Position numbers and translations under genes: made by a program
NCBI GenBank assembly: GCA_018668195.1
Contig: JABITU010000198.1
Location: forward strand, 1-13,099
DNA: 13,099 nucleotides
DNA from: Tateyamaria sp.
GTDB taxonomy: Bacteria > Pseudomonadota > Alphaproteobacteria > Rhodobacterales > Rhodobacteraceae
Reading direction: 5' to 3'
Notes under the pieces: model-generated
Told to the model about the DNA's origin: nothing
Seen by the model: the letters and a program-made list of their open reading frames with translations, nothing else
Database searches by the model: none
Shown here: positions 7,262 to 13,099 of the stretch, piece by piece
Position numbering within the stretch: position 1 is the first letter of the stretch
Layout of the letters: the number at the start of each line of letters is the position of its first letter

Positions 7262-8197
7262 TCAAACCGTCGTTTCCTTGCCGATCCCAACGCGGCTTCG
7301 GTGTGGGCCAAAAAGACAGGTCATCCCAAGGATTATGCCGGACACGGCTGCGATCATCCCGGCAGCGCTTACTGCATTGGACGCACCAAGCCACAGTGGG
7401 CCATAGCCTGCAAAGATATAGCCAAAGATGGCGGAGAGCGTCGCAAATACCACGGACCACCAAATTTGATGTTTAAGGGAATTCGTCATTAGGCGTGCCG
7501 CCGCAGGCGGGCAGATGAACATTGCAATCACGATGATGGAACCCACGGCATCAAAAGCAGCTACAGCTGCGACTGCCGCCGTAACAACAATCCCAAACCC
7601 CAGAGCAGAGGTCGGGATGCCAAGAGCCTGTGCAAACCCTTCGTCGAAAGTTGCGATCTTGAGCCAGCGCCAAAAGATCACAGTTAGAGCGACGACAATG
7701 GAACAAACGATAGCGATCCTAAAAAGCTCATGCGGGAGGGCGGCGAGTGCCGCCGGGTCTAGCAGCGAATGCCAGCCTTCGGCGCGTAACCAAATCAGAG
7801 ATTCCAGATTGCCCATCAAAGCATGCTCGACGTCGATGTGTACTTTGCTGGTGTCGGTCCGTTCAAGGATCAGCACGCCTGCGGCAAACATCGAGGTAAA
7901 GACCACGCCCATCGCAGCCCCCGGTTCGATCTTGCCCAAACGCTTGATCGCTTCGATCAGGACGACGGCAACAACAGCCGCACCGGCAGCACCAAGAAGC
8001 ATCGGAATTGCCGAAATCGTGCCGGTGATGAGGAACGCCACGACAATGCCCGGTAGGACAACATGGCTGATTGCATCGCCTATCAAGGCCTGACGTCGCA
8101 GGATGAGGAAATTTCCAGGCAACGCACAAGCAATGGCCGAGAACACACCAATCAAGATAGGTGTGAGCGAGAATTGAACGAAATCCGCTCCCATCAT
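7262..8197 (-). CDS. Metal ABC transporter permease (second permease, TroD/MntD/SitD type)
   Basis: A 311-residue ABC-3 family inner-membrane permease with about eight hydrophobic segments. The family signature GNFLILRRQALIGDAISHVVLPG (about 28-50) follows the first helix, and KIATFDEGFAQALGIP (about 196-211) is the conserved cytoplasmic loop that contacts the ATPase. Its start overlaps the stop of the upstream permease by four bases (ATGA, plus-strand 8194-8197), so the two are translationally coupled. Two ATGs lie in tandem (8197 and 8194). Presence of two permease genes points to TroABCD/MntABCD/SitABCD systems (Mn, Zn or Fe uptake) rather than ZnuABC, which has one. The two permeases would form a heterodimer. 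Confidence 0.9.
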   Translation of the reverse strand: MMGADFVQFSLTPILIGVFSAIACALPGNFLILRRQALIGDAISHVVLPGIVVAFLITGTISAIPMLLGAAGAAVVAVVLIEAIKRLGKIEPGAAMGVVFTSMFAAGVLILERTDTSKVHIDVEHALMGNLESLIWLRAEGWHSLLDPAALAALPHELFRIAIVCSIVVALTVIFWRWLKIATFDEGFAQALGIPTSALGFGIVVTAAVAAVAAFDAVGSIIVIAMFICPPAAARLMTNSLKHQIWWSVVFATLSAIFGYIFAGYGPLWLGASNAVSAAGMIAAVSGIILGMTCLFGPHRSRVGIGKETTV

Positions 8198-9408
8198 TCG
8201 CCTCCTACGGCAACAGGCCGACCGAGTCTGCGGTCAAAGTCCGCAATTTCATCATGTGTGAAGACATCTTCGATAGGGGTCAGACCGTCATACCGGCCTG
8301 TGAGGCCGACGTCCTGATGCACTTGGCGCGCAATATCCCAGCGACGCTCATCCCGCGCGATCTTGGCTGCCTGCGCGCGCCCCGTCTTGGTTGGAACGCC
8401 ATCTGCGCGGACCAACCCTTGGTGTCGAAGCAGGCGCAGTGTGTAGGCTTCGCGGATTGGGTGCTGTGCGGCTAACGCCAGCAATCCTTGGCGGCGGTGC
8501 ACCCTTGCTTGAAATCTTCGGTGCCGGATTACAGCGGCCAGCACACCGCGCACAGGCGCGAAGAGCAGCGAGAAAACAAAACAGCCCGCCGCGACCAGCA
8601 CAATGATCGGTCCAGTTGGCAAGGCCGGCGCGGACGCTGAAATGATCGCTCCCAGATATCCTGACGCTCCGCCTATCGCTCCAGCAATCCAGATTACGTT
8701 ACCTGACCGTTCGGTCCAAAAACGTGCTGTGACGGCCGGTATTATCAGCATCGCGACAATAAGGATCAGTCCGACAAGTTTCAGCCCTATGACTGTAACG
8801 CCCATGACAATGCCCATCATCAACAGGTCAACGCGGCGCACGTCATAACCGATGGCGGCTGCATATTCGCTGTCGAATGCCACCAGTGTCATGGGGCGAC
8901 GCATGAGCCACGTGGCAAGCACCGCAAGTGAGCCGCCAATTGCAATGACAAAGGCGTCTTGAAATAGCATACCTGCCGTTGAGCCAAGCAGAAAACCTTC
9001 CAGCCCCGCTTGTCGCCCAGAGCTCATGCTTTGAATAATCGTCAAGAGCACGATGCCAACACCGAAGAAGACACCAAGGACCGCGCCGATGGCAGCATCC
9101 TCAGCCAACCGGGTATGCCGCGCAATCCACTCGATCAAAAAAAGCCCGACCCACGCCGTGATGGCAGAACCCAGCAGCAGACCGATCAGACTGCGTCCGT
9201 CGCCACCCAAACTAACCATTACGATAAATGCGATGCCGACACCAGGCAGTGTCGCATGAGCCACGGCATCACAGACAAGCGCACGTTTGCGAAGAAACAG
9301 AAAAGTCCCCGAAGATCCCGCTGAAAAGCCCAAAAGTGCTGCACCGATAGCAACCAGCGCCGCGTTATAGCCTGCCTGCAAAAACAGAGCGTCGAGAAAG
9401 GGATTCAC
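8194..9408 (-). CDS. Metal ABC transporter permease with C-terminal winged-helix-like extension (TroC/MntC/SitC type)
   Basis: A 404-residue ABC-3 permease. Residues 1-287 are the usual membrane domain, with FLRKRALVCDAVAHATLPGV (38-57) as family signature and VAFDSEYAAAIGYD (176-189) as the ATPase-contact loop. Residues 288-404 form a soluble, presumably cytoplasmic tail not needed in a minimal permease. It contains IREAYTLRLLRHQGLVRADG (318-337) followed by TKTGRAQAAKIARDERRW (340-357), which look like the helix-turn-helix and wing of DtxR/IdeR-type metal repressors, and ends PIEDVFTHDEIADFDRRLG (378-396). The start codon is GTG at 9408, directly after the ATPase stop (TAA-GTG with no gap) and without a clear Shine-Dalgarno, so it depends on coupling. 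Such fusions are known in Mn/Fe permeases; the function of the tail is not established here. Confidence 0.88.
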   Translation of the reverse strand: MNPFLDALFLQAGYNAALVAIGAALLGFSAGSSGTFLFLRKRALVCDAVAHATLPGVGIAFIVMVSLGGDGRSLIGLLLGSAITAWVGLFLIEWIARHTRLAEDAAIGAVLGVFFGVGIVLLTIIQSMSSGRQAGLEGFLLGSTAGMLFQDAFVIAIGGSLAVLATWLMRRPMTLVAFDSEYAAAIGYDVRRVDLLMMGIVMGVTVIGLKLVGLILIVAMLIIPAVTARFWTERSGNVIWIAGAIGGASGYLGAIISASAPALPTGPIIVLVAAGCFVFSLLFAPVRGVLAAVIRHRRFQARVHRRQGLLALAAQHPIREAYTLRLLRHQGLVRADGVPTKTGRAQAAKIARDERRWDIARQVHQDVGLTGRYDGLTPIEDVFTHDEIADFDRRLGRPVAVGGE

Positions 9409-10245
9409 TTAGACGGCCCCGGCCACGGACAACTCGTCTAGATGGGTTGCTGCCAAACGCCCGCCGTAGGTCGCCTGAAGGTTTTCCGTCGTGAAGGTGG
9501 TAGAAACCGGACCTTCTGCCATACGGCGCACATTAATCAAGAACACATGGTCGAAGTAGTTGCGCACCGTAGAAAGATCATGGTGCACGGCGACTACTGC
9601 CTTACCTTCAGCTTTTAAAAGCTGCAGCACGTCTACGATCGCCCGTTCGGTTGCTGCATCTACACCTGCAAAGGGTTCATCTAGCAGATAAAGGTCAGCG
9701 TCCTGTGCTAGCGCCCGAGCCAGAAACACCCGTTGTTGTTGACCGCCTGAAAGCTGCCCAATTTGACGTTGCGCAAAATCGACCATGCCAACACGTTCCA
9801 GGCAGTTCCGGGCGCGGGTTTTCATTTGGCCAGACAGCCGTCCGAGCAGGCCGACTTGGCGATAGAGCCCCATCTGTACAACATCGATCACGGTGGTCGG
9901 AAAATCCCAATCCACACTGGCGCGTTGCGGGACGTAGGCAATCCGCTCACGGGCTTGCTCGATAGGTCGCCCGAAAACATGGACGTCCCCAGACAGCCGC
10001 GGGATCACGCCGAGTGCGGCTTTCAGGAGCGTGGATTTGCCTGCGCCATTTGGCCCGATGATCGCCGACATCGCATTGGGCGGAAACGTCGCATCAACCG
10101 AAAATACCGCAGGTTTTTCGCTATAGGAAACGGTGACACCGCTTACTGTAAGCGGGGCATCGGACGAAGGTGCGGCCGAGGGCGTCACCCGGCCGTCCTG
10201 CGCAGCTACTGTGGGCTGCTGCATGCTTGTCATTGATGTTTTCAT
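9409..10245 (-). CDS. Metal ABC transporter ATPase (TroB/MntB/SitB type)
   Basis: A 278-residue ABC ATPase that powers metal uptake by the two permeases. Walker A is GPNGAGKST (64-72), the Q-loop is YVPQR (Q107), the ABC signature is LSGGQQQR (165-172), Walker B is DLYLLDEP with catalytic E190, and the switch histidine is H222 in [18 protein letters not shown] (108-119) is typical of Mn/Fe/Zn transporter ATPases. The first ~30 residues, rich in Ser, Thr, Ala and Gln, are an extension ahead of the ABC fold ([12 protein letters not shown]), and an internal start is possible. The ATG overlaps the binding-protein stop by one base (TGATG), and its own stop abuts the next gene. Confidence 0.93.
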   Translation of the reverse strand: MKTSMTSMQQPTVAAQDGRVTPSAAPSSDAPLTVSGVTVSYSEKPAVFSVDATFPPNAMSAIIGPNGAGKSTLLKAALGVIPRLSGDVHVFGRPIEQARERIAYVPQRASVDWDFPTTVIDVVQMGLYRQVGLLGRLSGQMKTRARNCLERVGMVDFAQRQIGQLSGGQQQRVFLARALAQDADLYLLDEPFAGVDAATERAIVDVLQLLKAEGKAVVAVHHDLSTVRNYFDHVFLINVRRMAEGPVSTTFTTENLQATYGGRLAATHLDELSVAGAV

Positions 10246-11201
10246 CAGTTCAGCAGACCTTGCATGCCCTCTTCAGGCGACATGCCACCAAGTGCTGCAG
10301 AGATCGTTGTCGCGTTATGGTCAATCATGCCTATGTATGTACCTTCATATGTACCGGGTTCGCCCATAGCGTCCGCGAACAGCGCGCCACCGATGACAAC
10401 CTCATGGCCTGCTGCCGCAGCCCCTTCGATCAGCGCTTTAATATTCCGGTCAGAGACAGATGTTTCCACAAAAACAGCGCGGATGTTCTTTTCGACAAGC
10501 ATATCAACCAATGCCCCGATCCTTTGAAGGCCAGCTTCAGACTCCGTCGAGATCCCTTGGATACCCACAACTTCAAAACCATACGCATTGCCAAAATAGT
10601 TAAACGCATCATGCGCCGACAAAACGACGCGGCTTTCGACTGGGACCGACGACAGCACCTCGTTGGTGTAGCGCGATAAGTCACCCATCTGCGCAAGGTA
10701 TGCGGCCGCGTTTTCATTAAAGGCATCGGCGCTTTCAGGATGCACGTCGAGCAGCGCATCCCGCACGTTGGCGACGACACGCGCCCAGAGGTTCGGGTTC
10801 ATCCAGAGATGTGGGTCAAAACGGCCTTCGTAATCTTCTGATCCTAACAGCAAGTTCTCTGGGACTGCTTCCGCAACCGCAACGACGTTTCCGCCTTCGC
10901 CTAGGCCGATCATGAAGTCTTCCATTTGCGCTTCGAGGTAAAGACCATTCCAGAGAACGAGGTCAGCAGTAGCCAGTGCAACTATATCGCTACGCGTTTG
11001 ACGGTAAGCATGCGGGTCCACTCCGGGTCCCATCAGAGCCTGCACTTCAACCAGATCTCCGCCGATATTACTCACTGCATCAGCGATCATTCCTGTGGTG
11101 GCAACAACAGTCAGCCGTTCCAGTGCTGCCGCCCAGCTTGCGGATAGCGCCATACTAACTGCGGTCACTATCACCAGAAATGCTGTCTTCGTGATCATCA
11201 T
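10245..11201 (-). CDS. Metal-binding periplasmic protein of the ABC transporter (TroA/ZnuA family, cluster A-I)
   Basis: A 318-residue substrate-binding protein. Residues 1-26 are a signal peptide ([26 protein letters not shown], with an AxA-type cleavage site). Likely metal ligands are H64 (VDPHAYR), H131 (FDPHLWMNP), H197 ([12 protein letters not shown]) and D277 (GALFADAMG), the H-H-H-D set of TroA; PsaA/MntC-type manganese proteins have Glu at the third position. No histidine-rich loop is present, unlike many ZnuA proteins. [13 protein letters not shown] (212-224) is family-typical. I chose the ATG at 11201 because GAGGA lies 7 bases upstream and the signal peptide starts there; a start at 11282 would add 27 residues of promoter-region sequence. 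First gene of the four-gene operon. Zn versus Mn cannot be settled by sequence. Confidence 0.92.
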   Translation of the reverse strand: MMITKTAFLVIVTAVSMALSASWAAALERLTVVATTGMIADAVSNIGGDLVEVQALMGPGVDPHAYRQTRSDIVALATADLVLWNGLYLEAQMEDFMIGLGEGGNVVAVAEAVPENLLLGSEDYEGRFDPHLWMNPNLWARVVANVRDALLDVHPESADAFNENAAAYLAQMGDLSRYTNEVLSSVPVESRVVLSAHDAFNYFGNAYGFEVVGIQGISTESEAGLQRIGALVDMLVEKNIRAVFVETSVSDRNIKALIEGAAAAGHEVVIGGALFADAMGEPGTYEGTYIGMIDHNATTISAALGGMSPEEGMQGLLN

Positions 11202-11208
11202 GGATTTT

Positions 11209-11213
11209 TCCTC
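11209..11213 (-). promoter_or_regulatory. Ribosome binding site of the metal-binding protein gene
   Basis: GAGGA on the minus strand, 7 bases upstream of the ATG at 11201. It decides between this start and a longer reading frame beginning at 11282. Confidence 0.8.
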
Positions 11214-11253
11214 GGTTGGGATCGGCCCGCGAATCAAGCAGTTGTTATAGCAG

Positions 11254-11282
11254 ATGATATTGCGAAGCATTCGCAACGTCAA
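11254..11282 (-). promoter_or_regulatory. Promoter of the metal transporter operon, with an operator filling the spacer
   Basis: On the minus strand TTGACG (11277-11282) is the -35 and TATCAT (11254-11259) the -10, separated by exactly 17 bp. Those 17 bp (11260-11276) are precisely the palindrome TTGCGAATGCTTCGCAA. A protein bound there would block RNA polymerase completely. The expected start of transcription is near 11247, giving a leader of about 45 bases. The -10 has one mismatch to consensus; the -35 also has one. Confidence 0.7.
11260..11276. promoter_or_regulatory. Operator copy 1, 17-bp palindrome
   Basis: TTGCGAAGCATTCGCAA: perfect 7-bp arms around GCA. It occupies the promoter spacer of the metal transporter operon. 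Size, symmetry and position suit a Fur-superfamily repressor (Mur, Fur or Zur); Mur control of sitABCD-type operons is known in alphaproteobacteria. The regulator itself is not in the window. Confidence 0.7.
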
Positions 11283-11287
11283 TGCGC

Positions 11288-11304
11288 TTGCGAGGCATTC
11301 GCAA
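11288..11304. promoter_or_regulatory. Operator copy 2, 17-bp palindrome
   Basis: TTGCGAGGCATTCGCAA matches copy 1 at 16 of 17 positions and lies 28 bp from it, just upstream of the -35 hexamer. One arm has a single A-to-G change (TTGCGAg). Two such sites suggest cooperative or graded repression by metal. Confidence 0.65.
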
Positions 11305-11330
11305 TGTTGTCGATCTCGGAATGAAAAAGG

Positions 11331-11348
11331 GGCTTTGTTGAATAAATC
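11331..11348 (+). repeat. Left terminal inverted repeat of the IS5-family remnant
   Basis: GGCTTTGTTGAATAAATC, 18 bp, the classical IS903-type end. It lies 26 bp from the upstream operator of the metal transporter promoter. Confidence 0.85.
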
Positions 11349-11414
11349 GGTTCAGAAGAGAATGCATGCTGTGCGTCCAGTCTTCTAGCTGGCGTGTATG
11401 GTTCGCGCGGCCCT

Positions 11415-12010
11415 TCAAATCATGCGATTAGGAAGTGGTCTGATTACACTGAACCCTTGAAGTAGCGGGGATCTTTAAGGGTTTGGTTTGACCTCGCGGC
11501 CGCTTCGAAGGCTGCGCCTACGGGCGCCATGGACGACAGCCACAGTACAGTGCTGCCGCAATTCCGGCCTGTTTAACGATCAAAGTTCTGTTCGGCCTAC
11601 ATTTCCGGCAAGCTACAGGGTCCGTAAAGAGCCTTCTAAGATTGGTCAAACTCGACTAGTAGGCCTCAGATTAAAGCATGTTGCGCCCGAGGCAGAAAGC
11701 CCTGTCGGTCGCCAGCTCGGACCAAGCGACTCTGGGCCTCTTGCATTTTCTGATGGACAGCACCGACCTCGAGGCCCGGGAGTAAATCGAGCGGATTGCC
11801 CGCAAGCCTGTTGGGCCCAAGCGCCGTTTTTGTCGCAAAACCCACGTACGAATTGATGAGAAAACGCAGGAGATACGGGCTATTCAGGTAACGCGTAGCA
11901 GCATCGGTAATACGCCTATGTTGCCCGATCTCCTCAATTAAATCCAACATGACGAGGATATCGGCCGAGCTACCGCAGGCTGTACTTACGATAAGGGGGA
12001 GCTCTGGCCT
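11415..12010 (+). pseudogene. IS5-family transposase pseudogene
   Basis: Translated in pieces, the sequence follows the IS5-family DDE transposase. In one frame (11430-11525) it reads RKWSDYTEPLK, a TAG stop at 11463, then RGSLRVWFD. After a one-base deletion near 11525 the next frame gives GRQPQYSAAAIPACLTIKVL, then GLHFRQATGSVKSLLRLVKLD, stops at 11657, 11660 and 11672, RPRQKAL, LLHFLMDSTDLE (first catalytic Asp region), a stop at 11783, PKRRFCRKTHVRIDEKTQEI, RAIQVTRSSIGNTPMLPDLL, a stop at 11939, and DEDIGRATAGCTYD. The last phrase corresponds to the T-A-D-G-A-Y-D motif with its catalytic Asp lost. The part that should carry the catalytic Glu (about the last 120 residues) is deleted. It cannot make an active enzyme. 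Confidence 0.85.
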
Positions 12011-12016
12011 CAAAAC

Positions 12017-12034
12017 GATTTATGCGACAAAGCA
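12017..12034 (+). repeat. Right terminal inverted repeat of the IS5-family remnant
   Basis: GATTTATGCGACAAAGCA matches the complement of the left end at 15 of 18 positions. It marks the right border of the remnant and shows that the loss of transposase sequence was internal, not an end truncation. Confidence 0.7.
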
Positions 12035-12088
12035 CAAAGAGGCGATACAAGGGGCAGAAAAACGACATACAGAGCAACCGCTCCATTG

Positions 12089-12385
12089 CTACCGCGGTGA
12101 TTTAGCCTTTGTCCGAAGCACGAGGTCTTTGTCGTCTACGAAGTCATCGAGGAATTCATACCAGGTCTTGGTGGTGAGACGGGCGGCTTTGATCAGATCC
12201 GTTAGTTCTTCGATGCCGTCATCGGTCAGGGCTGTGATCGTTTCGTCGGGGCCGACGTAAACGCTTATAATGCTCCCGTATGTCAGGTTGTCGTTATTGT
12301 AGACGATGGCCTCGAGAAGCTCGACATCCTCGTCCAACATTTTGGCGATGTAGTCGATGGTGCAGACGTGGGTGACTGCGGACAT
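12089..12385 (-). CDS. Small acidic protein overlapped with IS66 tnpC, function unknown
   Basis: A 98-residue protein starting MSAVTHVCTIDYIAKMLDED. Its ATG overlaps the tnpC stop by one base (TGATG), so the two are translationally coupled. It has about 20 Asp/Glu against 9 Lys/Arg, including the run DDFVDDKD (80-87). The middle (33-56, NLTYGSIISVYVGPDETITA) looks like beta strands and the rest helical; there is no signal peptide or membrane segment. I recall similar small ORFs just after tnpC in alphaproteobacterial IS66 elements, with conserved LTYGSIISV, ITALTDDGIEEL and TTKTW. No function is known to me. A longer in-frame start at 12430 would run 45 bases into tnpC and lacks support. Confidence 0.75.
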   Translation of the reverse strand: MSAVTHVCTIDYIAKMLDEDVELLEAIVYNNDNLTYGSIISVYVGPDETITALTDDGIEELTDLIKAARLTTKTWYEFLDDFVDDKDLVLRTKAKSPR

Positions 12386-13099
12386 CAGGCAGCCGCTGAG
12401 TGAGCAGCAACCATCGGTGCCCAGTTCCACGGAAGTAATTCATCCAAGCGGTTGATCTTGTGATCATGGATGCGCTCAAAGACGTCGGCAAGATAGGCCT
12501 GCGGATCGAGGCCGTTCAGCTTGGCGGTTTCAATAACGGTCATGGCGCGCGCGAGGGTCTCCGCGCCGGTGTCTGCCCCTGCAAAAAGCCAATTCTTGCG
12601 CCCAATTCCAATCGGGCGCAGGGCGCGCTCGGCGGGATTGTTGTCCATGGCCATGCGACCGTCAGTCAAGAACAGGCTGAAGGCCTCCTGCCGATTGAGG
12701 CCATAGCGGAAGGCCTTGGCCAGATCGCTCTTGCCTGGAATGCGTAAGAGCTGCTGTTCGGACCAGGCAAAGAAGGCCGTGACCTTTGGCTGACTCAGCT
12801 TTTGACGCGCAGCATGGCGAACGTCCGCGGCTTGACCGTTAATGTCGCGCTCAATGTCGTAGAGCTTGCCGATCGGGTCGAGCGCCTCGCGGGCGATCTC
12901 GGACTTGTTTGATGCCCAAAAGTCGTGGAAGTCGCGCTGCAGATGCGCCCAACAGGCCGCTTCCCGCAAACGAGGCGCGCCATCGGGTTGAGGCTCGTAG
13001 AGTTTGGAATAACCCTTGTAACCATCGGCTTGCAGGATGCCGCGGGCGTTGGCCAAATGGCTCAGGACGTGCTCTTCCTTCCAGTCGGGTGCGAAGGCA
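12385..13099 (-). CDS. tnpC: IS66-family transposase TnpC, C-terminal part (runs off right edge)
   Basis: The visible 237 residues are the C-terminal part of the IS66 DDE transposase. Clear motifs are LQADGYKGYSKLY with a catalytic Asp, EAACWAHLQRDFHD (Cys-x-x-His motif), DGRMAMDNNPAERALRPIGI (the catalytic Glu in PAERALR), GRKNWLFAGADTGAETLA, and the C-terminal IS66 segment LNGLDPQAYLADVFERIHDH. The frame is open to the right edge, starting AFAPDWKEEH, so no start codon is seen. No internal stop or frameshift occurs, so the visible part appears intact, in contrast to the decayed IS5 element next to it. Confidence 0.95.
   Translation of the reverse strand, partial: AFAPDWKEEHVLSHLANARGILQADGYKGYSKLYEPQPDGAPRLREAACWAHLQRDFHDFWASNKSEIAREALDPIGKLYDIERDINGQAADVRHAARQKLSQPKVTAFFAWSEQQLLRIPGKSDLAKAFRYGLNRQEAFSLFLTDGRMAMDNNPAERALRPIGIGRKNWLFAGADTGAETLARAMTVIETAKLNGLDPQAYLADVFERIHDHKINRLDELLPWNWAPMVAAHSAAA

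Larger units (their letters stand above)
11331..12034 (+). mobile_element. Decayed, internally deleted IS5-family (IS903-like) insertion sequence
   Basis: The left end GGCTTTGTTGAATAAATC (11331-11348) is identical to the 18-bp terminal repeat of IS903 as I recall it. At the other side GATTTATGCGACAAAGCA (12017-12034) matches its inverted copy at 15 of 18 positions. Between them lies a transposase gene ruined by a frameshift, six in-frame stops and loss of its last third. The total of 704 bp compares with about 1.05 kb for an intact element. I could not identify a convincing target duplication: the 9 bases flanking each end differ. Confidence 0.85.
12089..13099 (-). mobile_element. IS66-family insertion sequence, 3' part (continues beyond right edge)
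   Basis: Contains the C-terminal part of TnpC and the coupled small ORF. The 3' end of the element should lie between the small ORF stop and the IS5 remnant (12035-12088), but I could not identify a terminal repeat there. Its tnpA and tnpB genes, if present, lie outside the window. Confidence 0.8.

Noticed and set aside
11202..11282. Longer start for the metal-binding protein
   Set aside because: It would place promoter and operator DNA in the coding region and bury the signal peptide; GAGGA fixes the start at 11201.
11488..12013. Open frames on both strands inside the IS5 remnant as genes
   Set aside because: They are alternate-frame shadows of the decayed transposase, whose pieces are recognisable in the other frames.
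11322..12043. 9-bp target duplication around the IS5 remnant
   Set aside because: The flanks TGAAAAAGG and CAAAGAGGC are both purine-rich but not a duplication.
12035..12088. Terminal inverted repeat of the IS66 element
   Set aside because: No GTAAGC-like end could be recognised; the other end is outside the window for comparison.
1..13099. CRISPR arrays, tRNA or rRNA genes, riboswitches
   Set aside because: No regularly spaced repeats, cloverleaf or conserved riboswitch core was recognised in any gap.

Overview
This window looks like chromosomal DNA of a Roseobacter-type alphaproteobacterium (Rhodobacterales). The basis is the strong resemblance of the methionyl-tRNA synthetase, the carnitine genes and the metal ABC transporter to proteins remembered from that group, plus an alphaproteobacterial LexA box of the form GTTC-N7-GTTC. 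No database search was possible, so all family names rest on motifs and recalled family sequences.

Left part (1-2786): a carnitine catabolism locus. On the minus strand lie a BKACE/DUF849 enzyme (cdhC-like, dehydrocarnitine cleavage) and the N-terminal 214 residues of L-carnitine dehydrogenase (cdhA-like), which runs off the left edge. Divergent from them is an AraC-type regulator with a DJ-1/PfpI-like N-terminal domain (cdhR-like). The short divergent spacer holds an 8-bp direct repeat that could be the regulator's site. L-carnitine would be oxidised to 3-dehydrocarnitine, then cleaved with acetyl-CoA to betainyl-CoA and acetoacetate.

Middle (2787-7261): a Tas-like aldo/keto reductase (minus strand); an orphan ImuA-like SOS protein (plus strand) with a LexA box inside its promoter and a probably leaderless transcript; a gene-poor 654-bp gap holding a nested hairpin and a possible transporter N-terminus remnant; and a full-length methionyl-tRNA synthetase.

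Right-middle (7262-11304): a tightly packed minus-strand operon for a TroABCD/MntABCD/SitABCD-type Mn/Zn/Fe ABC transporter. The order of transcription is binding protein, ATPase, permease with a C-terminal winged-helix-like extension, second permease. Neighbouring genes touch or overlap by a few bases. The promoter has two near-identical 17-bp palindromes, one of which exactly fills the spacer between the -35 and -10 hexamers.

Right end (11331-13099): insertion-sequence debris. A 704-bp decayed and internally deleted IS5-family (IS903-like) element still has both terminal repeats. Next to it is the 3' part of an IS66-family element: the C-terminal part of TnpC and a translationally overlapped small acidic protein of unknown function. 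No rRNA, tRNA or CRISPR was seen.
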